DNA from: JAFCUW01 sp049897565
GTDB lineage: Bacteria > Pseudomonadota > Gammaproteobacteria > Burkholderiales > Burkholderiaceae_D
Assembly (NCBI RefSeq): GCF_049897565.1
Contig: NZ_JAFCWM010000010.1
Span: forward strand, 120,141 to 184,140
DNA: 64,000 nt
Direction: 5' to 3'
How positions within the stretch are numbered: the stretch's first letter is position 1; each line of letters begins with the position of its first letter. Of this stretch, positions 35,696 to 43,590 are shown piece after piece. The position numbers and the translations under genes are program-made. A model generated the notes under the pieces. That model did not search any database. It saw nothing but the letters and a program-made list of their open reading frames with translations, and was not told the origin of the DNA.

Positions 35696-35705
35696 CGTAT
35701 AGCGA
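35696..35705 (-). promoter_or_regulatory. TCGCTATACG promoter motif, copy 1
   Basis: The minus strand reads TCGCTATACG, with TATACG as a likely -10 and TTGATT 16 bp upstream as a -35. It is 31 bp before the start of the gene at 35665. Identical ten-base copies precede the genes at 36837 and 39113. Confidence 0.55.
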
Positions 35706-36084
35706 CCTTCGCGAGGCAATCAATCTTAGTGCATTTCCTTAAGGAAACTTTTGTTGCCGCCAGGTTTGCGCGGCCGGGGTAGAGCTCGATGTGGAACGAG
35801 CCTCCAACGACAGGGCCTCGAGCGTTGAAATTCCCCGAGCAGCGCGAGCGCCGTGCGGTCGTTGCGGGCGCCCCAGTCTGTGGGCAAACGAATATGAGGC
35901 GTGTCCAAGTTCGCGCGCCAGCCATTTATCTGCCACATTAGATGTCGTAAATACGGTCGAGCTGACCGGTGTCGTCGACTTCAGTCGGCGTGTCCCGGGA
36001 GCTACCGCCAGTTACTGCGCTGGCAGCTTCCATCCTTTTAGCGAGGTCAGGGTGGACCATCCGGCCGGTCCCGACTTGAAGTCG
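35706..36084. other. no supported gene
   Basis: This interval separates two minus-strand genes. Short overlapping frames at 35668-35938 have no ribosome site and an Arg/Ala-biased composition typical of shadow frames. I see nothing else here apart from the promoter of the preceding gene. Confidence 0.4.
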
Positions 36085-36837
36085 TTAGAGTGGAGGCGTA
36101 TAGGCGCCGTTCAACATGTTTTCGACTGTTCGCTCGGGATGGAACACAGGCAGAGCTTTGTTGACGACGGTCCCCAGTAGTCTCAGGTTCAATTCGGCAT
36201 GCCAGTGGCTTGGGATGTCGGCGCCGACAATTATCGCGCGCTTCTGGCGATTGATACCCTGAAAGCCAGGGAGCCTGCGCAATGACGCCACTAGCTTGAT
36301 GAGATAGTCCGGCTTCCTTTCCCTGCTGGAGCGTACCCGTCCCGCCGCTTTTCCAAAAGCGTGACGCCAACGTGATAGGAAACCCTCCTGAAGGGTCCAG
36401 GTCCAGACGTAATCAAGGTCACCATTTCGGCGACGAACGGGACGGGAAACCAGGGTGTATTGGTTTTCCCACCCAAGACGCAAGCCCGGTTCGCGCGCAT
36501 CCATGGTTCGCTTTTCTTTCGGCAGCTCACCGACCCCTTCGGTGGCCATGAGCCAAAACAGCCATTCACGTTCCGGCTTCTCTTCAGGAAAGCTAACCTT
36601 CGGGAAAAGCACCAGTCGAGCACAAGAGCGTCCTCGTAAGCGGTCGTTATCCCGCATGCCGCGGGTCGCCAGGACACGGTAGCTTTCATCAAACTTTTTG
36701 ATTAGCTGAATCACTTTAGTCCCTGGAACGGTTCCGGACTGAAACAGGTGATAGCCATGTCCCGCCGTCTCGGCGATATAGCGCATCGCGGCAGTTTTGG
36801 TCACGGCGACATGTACTGGGTTGGCTTTTTGGCTCAT
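36085..36837 (-). CDS. hypothetical protein of mobile-element type
   Basis: 250 residues from ATG 36837, with AAAGGAG upstream; the frame extends to 36888 but crosses the promoter motif. The protein is basic, with conserved-looking blocks such as AGHGYHLFQSGTVPGTKVIQL, CARLVLFPKVSFPEE and YVWTWTLQEGFLSRWRHAF. From memory this pattern (HYHxFxSGxVPxxK … ARLVLYP … W-L-L-ATxG … WTW) recurs in uncharacterised proteins of integrated conjugative or plasmid elements, but I cannot name the family. No membrane segment or catalytic motif is evident. TCGCTATACG lies 31 bp upstream. Confidence 0.65.
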   Translation of the reverse strand: MSQKANPVHVAVTKTAAMRYIAETAGHGYHLFQSGTVPGTKVIQLIKKFDESYRVLATRGMRDNDRLRGRSCARLVLFPKVSFPEEKPEREWLFWLMATEGVGELPKEKRTMDAREPGLRLGWENQYTLVSRPVRRRNGDLDYVWTWTLQEGFLSRWRHAFGKAAGRVRSSRERKPDYLIKLVASLRRLPGFQGINRQKRAIIVGADIPSHWHAELNLRLLGTVVNKALPVFHPERTVENMLNGAYTPPL

Positions 36838-36867
36838 TTTCCGACTCCTTTCGAATTGATTTCCTTT

Positions 36868-36877
36868 CGTATAGCGA
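36868..36877 (-). promoter_or_regulatory. TCGCTATACG promoter motif, copy 2
   Basis: Exact copy of the motif on the minus strand, 31 bp before the start at 36837. No good -35 accompanies it, so it may need an activator or be an operator overlapping the -10. Confidence 0.5.
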
Positions 36878-37974
36878 CATGGCGGCATGCAAGACTAAAG
36901 AAGCGAGAAAGAGGGAGGACGGCCTTAGATTTGTGGTGGCTCCAGCTGGGGCCACGTGTTTTCATCCCCTGTGCCGAAGGCACCTAAAAAGAGGCCAAGA
37001 AAATTTTTGCGAAGGTTGTTTCGAAGTTGCTATACCAGGCAGGACACTCATCGTAAGTGTTACGACAGGGCCAGCCACCCTCAAGCCAATTTCATTGGCT
37101 CTGGGGGCGCGCCAACGCCCCCAGAGCCTTACACACAGTTGATGCACTGCAGTCTGTTTTAGTCGAGCAAACTGCAGTAGCGTCGGGACCGCCGGATGCA
37201 CATAATCGTGCCCGTCCGGCGATAACGGGCAGCGAGAGGGCGCCACCCTCTCGTTGACCCACACCATCTCATGATTCATGAGAGGGCGCGACCGTCTCAA
37301 AGGACCGCCTCGTAAGAGAGCGGCGCTGCAGGAACATTCGGTGTCCACCAGGGCTCCCGATTTGTGAAAGCAGATGAAATCCGAAATTATGGAGAGACCA
37401 GGTATCGAATCCTGGACTTGTATCGGGGCGCGAAAGCGTCCGCAAGCTACCCACACCTAGAACTCTGCCAAGTACCCGTAAGGGGCTTGGTGCGCATCTC
37501 AACAAACCAAGGGACATGTCCGTGAGCTCGATAGAGCGCGGCATGAACGCGGGGCACCATCGTGCGCAAGCACAATGGGTTCGGGGAGAGCTTAAGGGTG
37601 TAATTGCGACTAACGTCGATGGCAGGGATGCCACCGACCAGGCGTCGCATTGGGAGAGTAAGAAATCGACCGCAAGGTCTTGCCGTGGGATGACGTGGGT
37701 AGTGCCACTCATTTGTGTGAACTGATGAAACTTCGAAGAAACGCAGACGTTTGGGCCTCTTGGTCGCGTGACGGGGCACTTTGGTGCTCGCCCGCTGGAA
37801 ACGGGATTCGATGATTTTTAAGCACGGCTACTTATTCGTAGATACTCCATTGTGAAGACGTGAATGTTGGCCGGAAACGGCGTTGTCGATGATTGGGCTG
37901 ACTACCCTTGAGGCAATGCTTCAACCGAGATGCGGGTAACCGTATCGTGCCGACGGCTGCAAGATGATTAGTGA
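36878..37974. other. 1.1-kb non-coding or unrecognised region with hairpins
   Basis: No frame here has both a start signal and a recognisable sequence. A perfect 13-bp inverted repeat (37097-37109 GGCTCTGGGGGCG and 37116-37128) with a six-base loop is followed by CGAGAGGG/CCCTCTCG around 37231-37252 and TCTCATGA/CATGAGA around 37266-37284. A minus-strand frame at 37447-37779 (110 codons) is the most protein-like but has no ribosome site. The hairpin run could be a structured RNA or an origin element. Confidence 0.4.
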
Positions 37975-38205
37975 GTGGCGAAAGCCCGGCAAACAGAGGA
38001 TTCGCACGAAAACCTGTTTGCTTGCTCCCTTGGGAGCGGCACGAAAGTCTTAACCGACGCGAAAGGCGTCAACTGTGTGATATATAAGGCTATACCTGTG
38101 CTGCTTGGCGGTGGCCAGGTTTCTGATTCCTTGGCAGGAATTGGGATAGTATTGAGCACCTTGGCGGGTGCGATACTGATGATATGTAGATATTCTTATG
38201 ATTAA
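37975..38205 (+). CDS. possible small single-pass membrane protein
   Basis: 76 codons from GTG 37975; a shorter product from GTG at about 38079 is also possible. The C-terminal half has one clear membrane helix (SLAGIGIVLSTLAGAILMICRY). A strong terminator overlaps the stop codon, which supports a transcript ending here. The 5' half overlaps two small hairpins (GCTCCC/GGGAGC near 38028, GACGC/GCGTC near 38055), so it could instead be an RNA leader for a shorter peptide. No family recognised. Confidence 0.35.
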   Translation: MAKARQTEDSHENLFACSLGSGTKVLTDAKGVNCVIYKAIPVLLGGGQVSDSLAGIGIVLSTLAGAILMICRYSYD

Positions 38206-38234
38206 AACGGGGGCGGCGAAACTGCCCCCGTTTT
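38204..38234 (+). terminator. strong intrinsic terminator
   Basis: Perfect 11-bp stem AAAACGGGGGC (38204-38214) / GCCCCCGTTTT (38224-38234) with a nine-base loop, ending in TTTT. Being A- and T-flanked, it can act in both directions. Confidence 0.9.
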
Positions 38235-38372
38235 CCTCTGTATCCGGAGTTTTGGGTACGCACTCAAGCCCTGCCGCGAAATCGTCGCAGGCCATGCATC
38301 ATAAACGATGGCCATCTAAGGCGATGACCAAAAAACTATTGGTGACCTGGCCGGTACGAAAGGCATAAGCTG

Positions 38373-38407
38373 AAAAAATGGCGGAAACCAGCAAAGGATT
38401 CCGCCAT
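38373..38407 (-). terminator. terminator for the minus-strand gene at 38493
   Basis: Nine-pair stem ATGGCGGAA (38378-38386) / TTCCGCCAT (38399-38407). On the minus strand the stem is followed by six T. It lies 86 bp past the stop of the gene ending at 38493. Confidence 0.85.
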
Positions 38408-38492
38408 CAAAATAATAAAAATACGGTCCGTTCGTTCGAGCGTCTATATGCGCAACGGCTCTCCCAATTCAATTTCCTGGTTCCTGGTTCAA

Positions 38493-38801
38493 TCAGTGAT
38501 GGGTGTGAAGCTCCGACTTCGGAAACGTAAACATCCAAGGGTTTTCTTCCCGCGCGAGACGCATCAGGTAGAACTGATAACTGATAATCAGCCATGCCGC
38601 TAGTTCAGAAAAAGCCTTCGATTTATTTTCCTCAGTAACGTTTTCGCAAGCGGAGAACGCGTCCTCAATTCTTGTCACGAGGAAGGGTACAGCGTCGTCT
38701 GGAAGTTCTTTCTCATGCTCCATCCGCTGAGCCAGCTCTGGGCTGTAGGTACGCAAGTCCAGAAGTTTTTCAACGATGTCCCCGACGTCGATTGGTCTCA
38801 T
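38493..38801 (-). CDS. hypothetical protein
   Basis: 102 residues from ATG 38801, chosen because GAGGA stands nine bases before it; an in-frame TTG at 38816 covers the ribosome site. Acidic helical protein (VGDIVEKLLDLRTYSPELAQRM; RIEDAFSACENVTEENKSKAF) with an aromatic C-terminal half (AAWLIISYQFYLMRLAREENPWMF). No motif recognised. It has its own terminator at 38373. Confidence 0.6.
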   Translation of the reverse strand: MRPIDVGDIVEKLLDLRTYSPELAQRMEHEKELPDDAVPFLVTRIEDAFSACENVTEENKSKAFSELAAWLIISYQFYLMRLAREENPWMFTFPKSELHTHH

Positions 38802-38870
38802 GATTTTTGTCCTCAATTTTGTTGGTCGGCGCTCGCGTCAGGTCGTCAGAAACGGATGACGGCACAGGCG

Positions 38871-39113
38871 CTATGCTTCAGCTAGGGCGTCTTCGATTGC
38901 ATCTTCCAAAGCGCGTAAATGCTTCTCGAAGAAAATCGGTGCCCTGCAGAGAGTGTCTTTCTCGACGACTCGCACTTTGCAGTCCTTTGGGATTCGGACG
39001 AGATGGCTGACGAGTTGTGTTCGCCGGCGCGCCTGCTTTTTGCTTTTGGCCTGAATGAAGGCAAGGATTCTTCCTGATTTAGTGAATTCAAACATGTCAT
39101 TTTTTGACGTCAT
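38871..39113 (-). CDS. hypothetical small basic protein
   Basis: 80 residues from ATG 39113, with AGGA upstream. Basic N-terminal half (AFIQAKSKKQARRRTQLVSHLVR) and an acidic helical C-terminus (ALEDAIEDALAEA). TCGCTATACG lies 40 bp upstream. It might bind nucleic acid on charge alone, but no family is recognised. Confidence 0.55.
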   Translation of the reverse strand: MTSKNDMFEFTKSGRILAFIQAKSKKQARRRTQLVSHLVRIPKDCKVRVVEKDTLCRAPIFFEKHLRALEDAIEDALAEA

Positions 39114-39152
39114 ATCGTATGTCCTGTAGTTAGCAGCACTGCGCTGTTAAAC

Positions 39153-39162
39153 CGTATAGCGA
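39153..39162 (-). promoter_or_regulatory. TCGCTATACG promoter motif, copy 3
   Basis: Third exact copy on the minus strand, 40 bp before the start at 39113. Confidence 0.5.
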
Positions 39163-39320
39163 TGGACCAGATAGAAATGCCGCGGTGCCGGAAAATGTTT
39201 AAAAATATTTCATCGACTCCAAAGAACTCATTCTTTATATTTGCTTAAAATTTAGGCATAGACTTGTCGGAAATCCGGTGTTAACATTCTATTTCCAACA
39301 ATAAGAATAAAGGAAATCAG

Positions 39321-39677
39321 ATGAGTTTTCTATCGGAAATATTCGACTTCATGTTCGCTCCAGCCGGCACCTTCGATTCTGATTCGGGTTCGGAGGATAC
39401 AAGTGCTGACGGCAATTTTTCTGAGCATGAGTTCTCGGCAATCAACCCTGCGAACGGCATGCCGATGATTGACGGCAGCGGCGGTATCGGTGGTGTCGAC
39501 GTAACGGGAAATCTCTGGGGCCATTCCGACATGTTCAGCGACCATGGCTGCGACTTGTCAGTTGACCATTCTGCAGGTTCATTTGACAGCAGCTCCATGT
39601 TCGATAGCACGTCGTTCGACAGCGGGTCGATGTTCGACTGTAGCTCGCCGTCAACCGGGATAGGTTTCGACGACTGA
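39321..39677 (+). CDS. hypothetical Ser/Asp-rich acidic protein
   Basis: 118 residues, with AAAGGAAATCAG before the ATG. A short hydrophobic start (MSFLSEIFDFMFAPAG) is followed by an extremely acidic, Ser/Gly/Asp-rich chain with only one or no basic residues. The C-terminal part has a degenerate repeat around SFDSSSMFDSTSFDSGSMFD. Likely disordered; it could be a DNA mimic or a secreted polyanion, but neither is shown. Composition is very unlike neighbouring genes. Confidence 0.6.
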   Translation: MSFLSEIFDFMFAPAGTFDSDSGSEDTSADGNFSEHEFSAINPANGMPMIDGSGGIGGVDVTGNLWGHSDMFSDHGCDLSVDHSAGSFDSSSMFDSTSFDSGSMFDCSSPSTGIGFDD

Positions 39678-40041
39678 CTACGCACCAAATGGCGGCGCCC
39701 GACATGCACGATTTGGAGACTCGGAAAGCTACCGGCATGGTGCCCTCTTCATGTCGAGCCCGCGCGCCATGATGGCGCCGGCTGCATCGAGTCACTGCGG
39801 TCGAAGCATGGCTTGATTGCTTCCGCCCGGCCAGCTGCGAGTCACGGAATCTCACTTGATGAACTCGGCTGGGTCCGTCAATTCTGCAAATAGTTTTGAC
39901 GCATCACGCTGTCAACGGCGGTATGGCGGCGCCCATTGGAAGGGGAGGCGAGGTCTCAACGGACCGACTGGATTTGAAGGTCGAGGCAGAACCCTGACAG
40001 CATCGCGGGATGGGTGTCGAGAGAATCAGACGTGCAAATCG
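39678..40041. other. no supported gene
   Basis: A 364-bp gap between convergent genes. Frames here (for example 39817-40293 plus) are shadows of the repressor gene. No hairpin stands out. Confidence 0.4.
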
Positions 40042-40407
40042 TTAATTCTTCTTGCCAGCTCGATAATGCGCCGAGTAAGTCAAGGCGAAGGAAAGCACGA
40101 ATTTCTGCTCTCGGACTGGCAGCTCCTTGACGGCATCGACCAGCAGGTCGGCCATTGCGCTGCTCTTGCTTGTATCTGCCAAAAGCGTGGTGAGAGAGAC
40201 CTTCAAGGCTTTGGCCATCTCGTCCAAGCGGTCGATGGACGGCAGTTGCGCGCCGGTCTCGATGCGGGACACCGTCACACTTTCGATTCCTGAAATTTCG
40301 CCGAGCTCAGCCTGTGTTTTCCCCAGTAGAGTTCTAGCCGCTTTGATGTTGCGACCTATGCGCACAGAGAGTGCGGTTCCGCTATCCGTCTTGGATTTCC
40401 TTGGCAT
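40042..40407 (-). CDS. XRE-family transcriptional regulator
   Basis: 121 residues. Helix-turn-helix of Cro/CI type at about residues 15-70: IGRNIKAARTLLGKTQAELGE then VTVSRIETGAQLPSIDRLDEMAKAL. The C-terminal 50 residues (SSAMADLLVDAVKELPVREQKFVLSFALTY) are probably for dimerisation. It diverges from the secreted-protein operon at 40543. In the gap, ACAACAT (40427-40433) and ATGTTGT (40492-40498) form an inverted pair that may be half operators. It could be a plasmid- or phage-type repressor. Confidence 0.82.
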   Translation of the reverse strand: MPRKSKTDSGTALSVRIGRNIKAARTLLGKTQAELGEISGIESVTVSRIETGAQLPSIDRLDEMAKALKVSLTTLLADTSKSSAMADLLVDAVKELPVREQKFVLSFALTYSAHYRAGKKN

Positions 40408-40542
40408 GTTGCCTTCTCACGAAAATACAACATGGTCAACTGGTAAGTACTTTAAAGAAATGACATAAAACGATAGTAAACTTGATGTAAAATGTTGTTT
40501 TAGGTAAACTTTTCATGACCTCATCACAAAAGGAACACGACG

Positions 40543-41169
40543 ATGGCGACAAAAATAGAAGAGTTTCTGAGGGGATTTTTGAGCATTCTTTCGGTGCTTA
40601 CATGCCTGCTGCTGCCCAGCGTCAGTCATGCGCATTCGGCCGTGGCGTGGGTACAAGGTCATTCGGTCAGCACTATTTATGCGGGCTGGAATTTTCCTAC
40701 CCAGAAGGCTGCGGACGCCACTGCTTTGGATGGATGTCGCAAGGCAGCGACGGAAAGCGGTCTATCGAAAGTGGCGTCGAAATGCCAGGTGCAGCACAGG
40801 CAAGAACACCCTGGGGGCGGGGCGATTGTATGCGGAATAAATGAATGTTCGATGCACACTGGTTCCGATACAGAACAAGGTGCGGTGGATAGGGCCTATC
40901 AGCACTGCGTGCAAAACTACGTCGAGTGCCAAAAGACTGAAATCAGAAGTTGGTGGGACGACGCGGGATACCCGAAGCAAGTTGCCAAGAAGGAGGCTTC
41001 TGCGAAGACCTGCGGTCCACCGCCCGGCCGGACGGTTCGTTCGACGTACCAGTGTAACAACGGTGACTGCACCAGGACATTTGAGAACGGATGCAAGGTT
41101 CGATTTCAGGCGCCGTATTGCCATGACCCGGCAACCGGCAAGTGGGAATGGAAGGCTGATGGCTGCTAG
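40543..41169 (+). CDS. secreted Cys-rich protein with DUF4189-like domain
   Basis: 208 residues. Signal peptide to about residue 30 (LLLPSVSHAH). Residues ~31-125 resemble DUF4189: HSAVAWVQGHSVSTIYAGWNFPTQKAADATALDGC and a later CGINECSMH, with Trp/Cys spacing typical of that domain. The C-terminal part has further Cys pairs (YQCNNGDCTRTFENGCKVRF, YCHDPATGKWEW), so several disulfides are likely in the periplasm or outside. First of three exported-protein genes in a row. Function unknown. Confidence 0.7.
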   Translation: MATKIEEFLRGFLSILSVLTCLLLPSVSHAHSAVAWVQGHSVSTIYAGWNFPTQKAADATALDGCRKAATESGLSKVASKCQVQHRQEHPGGGAIVCGINECSMHTGSDTEQGAVDRAYQHCVQNYVECQKTEIRSWWDDAGYPKQVAKKEASAKTCGPPPGRTVRSTYQCNNGDCTRTFENGCKVRFQAPYCHDPATGKWEWKADGC

Positions 41170-41221
41170 AGACGGAGCACTGTAATTTTTTGAAATTCAA
41201 TTTTTTGCAAAAGGATGTCGC

Positions 41222-41899
41222 ATGAGAAAGTTAGCATTTATTGTTCCTGCGTTTGCCATTCTCGCTGGCTGCGCCACCGGAAACAGCTATCTCGCCAACC
41301 GAAGCACCACGGTCGAGATGTATCACATCTTTGATATCAAAACCAAGGCTAGCACCGGCGTCGTGGTCAAGGCCGCCGCCGACGGATTGGCCCAAAACAC
41401 AAGTGACATCCACCAGGTCACGCCGCTGCAAATGGGCAAGACGGTTCCAGTTGAACCTGGTCGTTTTGTCATCGAGGACATAGGTGCGAAGCTGGCGGGT
41501 TCGAACACGGGCATGGGCGCGATGATGCAAATGGCCGCGATGCAGAACGGTGGAGTGAGCATGAAGGCCGCGAAATGCGACGACGCGGTGTGGACGTCGC
41601 GCGCCCAGCGCAGCGTCGCCGGCTCGAGCAATTTGACTTTGTACAGCTGCCTGTACAAATATCAAGCCGGGTACCGACTGGACACCTATGCAGTGTTCAA
41701 TAAAACCGAAGGTGGCCTTTACCAGGTTTCGCGGGATATCGCGAACTCGCTGGTCGGCACACCGGAACAATGGGTCAACAAGACGATTCTGGATACGGTG
41801 CACGCTATCGAAAAAGCGACCGGCGCCAAAGCTGTTCGTTTGGAGGGGCAACCGGAGCTGACCGAGCTGCCAAGTGGGGCACTTGTTGGCAAGAGTTAA
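41222..41899 (+). CDS. predicted lipoprotein
   Basis: 225 residues with a clear lipobox (FAILAGC; Cys at about residue 17), so it should be lipid-anchored. The mature part has an unusual Met/Gly stretch (TGMGAMMQMAAMQNGGVSM) in the middle and a C-terminal helical region (NKTILDTVHAIEKATGAKAV). Good ribosome site (AAAGGA) 52 bp after the upstream gene. No family recognised. Likely co-transcribed with 40543 and 41969. Confidence 0.7.
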   Translation: MRKLAFIVPAFAILAGCATGNSYLANRSTTVEMYHIFDIKTKASTGVVVKAAADGLAQNTSDIHQVTPLQMGKTVPVEPGRFVIEDIGAKLAGSNTGMGAMMQMAAMQNGGVSMKAAKCDDAVWTSRAQRSVAGSSNLTLYSCLYKYQAGYRLDTYAVFNKTEGGLYQVSRDIANSLVGTPEQWVNKTILDTVHAIEKATGAKAVRLEGQPELTELPSGALVGKS

Positions 41900-41968
41900 T
41901 GACGTTTTGCGAGCAGTTTTAGGCGCTGCTGAAGCGGCCATGTTTGTACTTGATATCTATAGGCACGA

Positions 41969-43102
41969 ATGAAAACAATGAAGATTTTGGCGGTAGTAGC
42001 GACGGCCGTGGTGGCTGGCTGCGGCGGTGGTTCTAGTGGCGACAGTGGCACGACAACCCCGACCATGCCCGCGACAACGGCGGCCACGGTCGTCGCCAAC
42101 CCTTTGACCGGCGCGGCCGCCCCCGGCGTGGCCACCACCAGCATTCGTGGTGCGGCCTACGCTGGTGCTGTCGTGACTGCGTATGGCGTGCAGCCGGACG
42201 GCAGCGCCGGCGCCGCGCTGGGCACGCCGGTCACGGCAGACCTCAACGGCTACTTCGCCATCACTACCACTTCGGCACCGATGGGCATGGTGCGCCTGGT
42301 CGCCGTCGGCGGCAAGGTCACCCGTGCGGCAGACAATACCGTGCAGCCCGGCGGCACCCTGGTCCTGGTGGCGCCGTTTGTCACGACCGAATACAACGAC
42401 TTCAAAATCAGTCCGTTGACGGACATCGCCGCGAACGCGATGGCCTACCAGGCCAGCAAGGGCACAACCCTCGCGCTCGCCTTCTCGGCCGGCATGCAGA
42501 ATCTGTTGGCCCTGGACAGCGCCAATGCGCTGCTGATGCAGGACAAGTCGGTCTACTTGAACGTGCTTAAGGGTGCAGTCAAGAGCGACTCGACATATTA
42601 CAATGCGCAGTCGCTGCAAAGCTGGCAACTACTCAACGGCCTGGAATACCTGGGGGTGATGCTGGACCTGCCTTCGGCGACGGTGGCCAAGGTGGTCGGT
42701 GCATCGGCTCAAGGCGGTTATGCCGCTGGCGGTGTCGACGGCACAGGCAATGCCATCAACGCTGGCGCCTGGGCCAATGGCGTGTTCGTGCCAACTGCGG
42801 CGATGACGCTCAAGGCACTGATGGACGCAAAGACCCCTGATTCGCAGAAGGTCACCGATACGGCAACCGGCGGCAAGGTCGCGCCGCGCCTGGCTGAGCT
42901 GGTGAGCCGCTACCTGATTTCGGACTTCGTGATGGATGCCGCGTGCCGTAGCGGTTCGTCGCTCTTCTACACCACCCGGTATCCGTTCTATCAGGTCGAT
43001 GCTCAGGGCAAGATGGTCGCCGCAGATTGCAGTGCAGCGGCCCAGCGCCTCTTGGTCCTGAAAGCGCATCTCGACACCAACAACAGCTCGACGATGAAGT
43101 AA
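41969..43102 (+). CDS. predicted lipoprotein with carboxypeptidase-regulatory-like region
   Basis: 377 residues; lipobox AVVAGC with Cys at about 18, followed by a Gly/Ser/Thr linker (GGGSSGDSGTTTP). Residues ~45-120 (ATTSIRGAAYAGAVVTAYGV … TADLNGYFAITTTSAPMG) read like a carboxypeptidase-regulatory or SD-repeat beta-sandwich. The C-terminal ~250 residues are Ala-rich and helical. Base composition is higher in GC than the adjacent island genes. Third exported protein of the run; function unknown. Confidence 0.72.
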   Translation: MKTMKILAVVATAVVAGCGGGSSGDSGTTTPTMPATTAATVVANPLTGAAAPGVATTSIRGAAYAGAVVTAYGVQPDGSAGAALGTPVTADLNGYFAITTTSAPMGMVRLVAVGGKVTRAADNTVQPGGTLVLVAPFVTTEYNDFKISPLTDIAANAMAYQASKGTTLALAFSAGMQNLLALDSANALLMQDKSVYLNVLKGAVKSDSTYYNAQSLQSWQLLNGLEYLGVMLDLPSATVAKVVGASAQGGYAAGGVDGTGNAINAGAWANGVFVPTAAMTLKALMDAKTPDSQKVTDTATGGKVAPRLAELVSRYLISDFVMDAACRSGSSLFYTTRYPFYQVDAQGKMVAADCSAAAQRLLVLKAHLDTNNSSTMK

Positions 43103-43187
43103 CTTGCATGCTGCCATTTCGGCGCTGAGCCGATAGCCCCCGCTAAAACACGAGGGGGCCATATGGGTGTTCAGGGTATGTAAAAAC

Positions 43188-43222
43188 ATACCGTTATAGC
43201 GCGATGAGCGCTATAACGGTAT
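43188..43222. repeat. 15-bp perfect inverted repeat between the lipoprotein and par genes
   Basis: ATACCGTTATAGCGC (43188-43202), a five-base spacer GATGA, and the exact complement GCGCTATAACGGTAT (43208-43222). It lies eight bases past the stop of the ParA-partner gene. Without a T-run it is a poor intrinsic terminator; the position also fits a partition (centromere-like) site or operator. The half site CGCTATA is shared with the promoter motif TCGCTATACG elsewhere in the island. Confidence 0.75.
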
Positions 43223-43230
43223 AAAGTGAA

Positions 43231-43590
43231 TTAGCTTTTCCTGCCTGGGACTAACTTTTCAAGCCGGTTAAGGGCCTCGACCAATTGTTGACTATTGAGC
43301 AAGCCCAACGCTTGTAATCCGGCGCGTACGACTTCGCTCTTGCTGGTCGAACTACGACCTTCCTTGTTTGCAATGATTCGCAGCTCCTCGATTCGGGCAT
43401 AGTCATCCGGGGGCATGGAGAATGTGTCCCGAATTACCGATGTTTTCCGCAGTGTTGGTGCCGGCGCCGAAGCGGGTTCCGGAGCTTTTAGCAGGATAGA
43501 ATCTGCCTTGTCGAATCGGTCCTCCAAGGCTACATCCTGTTGCGCGACTGTTGAGCGAACCTTGACATTATCGAACATTTTCTTCGTCAT
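43231..43590 (-). CDS. ParA-partner DNA-binding protein, ribbon-helix-helix type
   Basis: 119 residues from ATG 43590, which overlaps the parA stop as ATGA and follows GGAGA. Residues ~50-95 look like a ribbon-helix-helix: strand RDTFSMPPDDYARI, then helices RIEELRIIANKEG and SKSEVVRAGLQAL. The N-terminal 45 residues are a flexible Ala/Pro segment (APEPASAPAPT). A small DNA-binding protein directly after a ParA ATPase is the normal layout of plasmid partition loci, so it should bind the centromere. Confidence 0.75.
   Translation of the reverse strand: MTKKMFDNVKVRSTVAQQDVALEDRFDKADSILLKAPEPASAPAPTLRKTSVIRDTFSMPPDDYARIEELRIIANKEGRSSTSKSEVVRAGLQALGLLNSQQLVEALNRLEKLVPGRKS

Noticed and set aside
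37384..37420. tRNA-like T-arm (CCAGG, TATCGAAT, CCTGG)
   Set aside because: The loop is eight bases instead of seven, and no acceptor stem, D-arm or anticodon arm can be found around it.
36878..37974. Group II intron or retron
   Set aside because: There are hairpins and GAAA-like loops, but I found no domain V, no reverse transcriptase and no intron ends.
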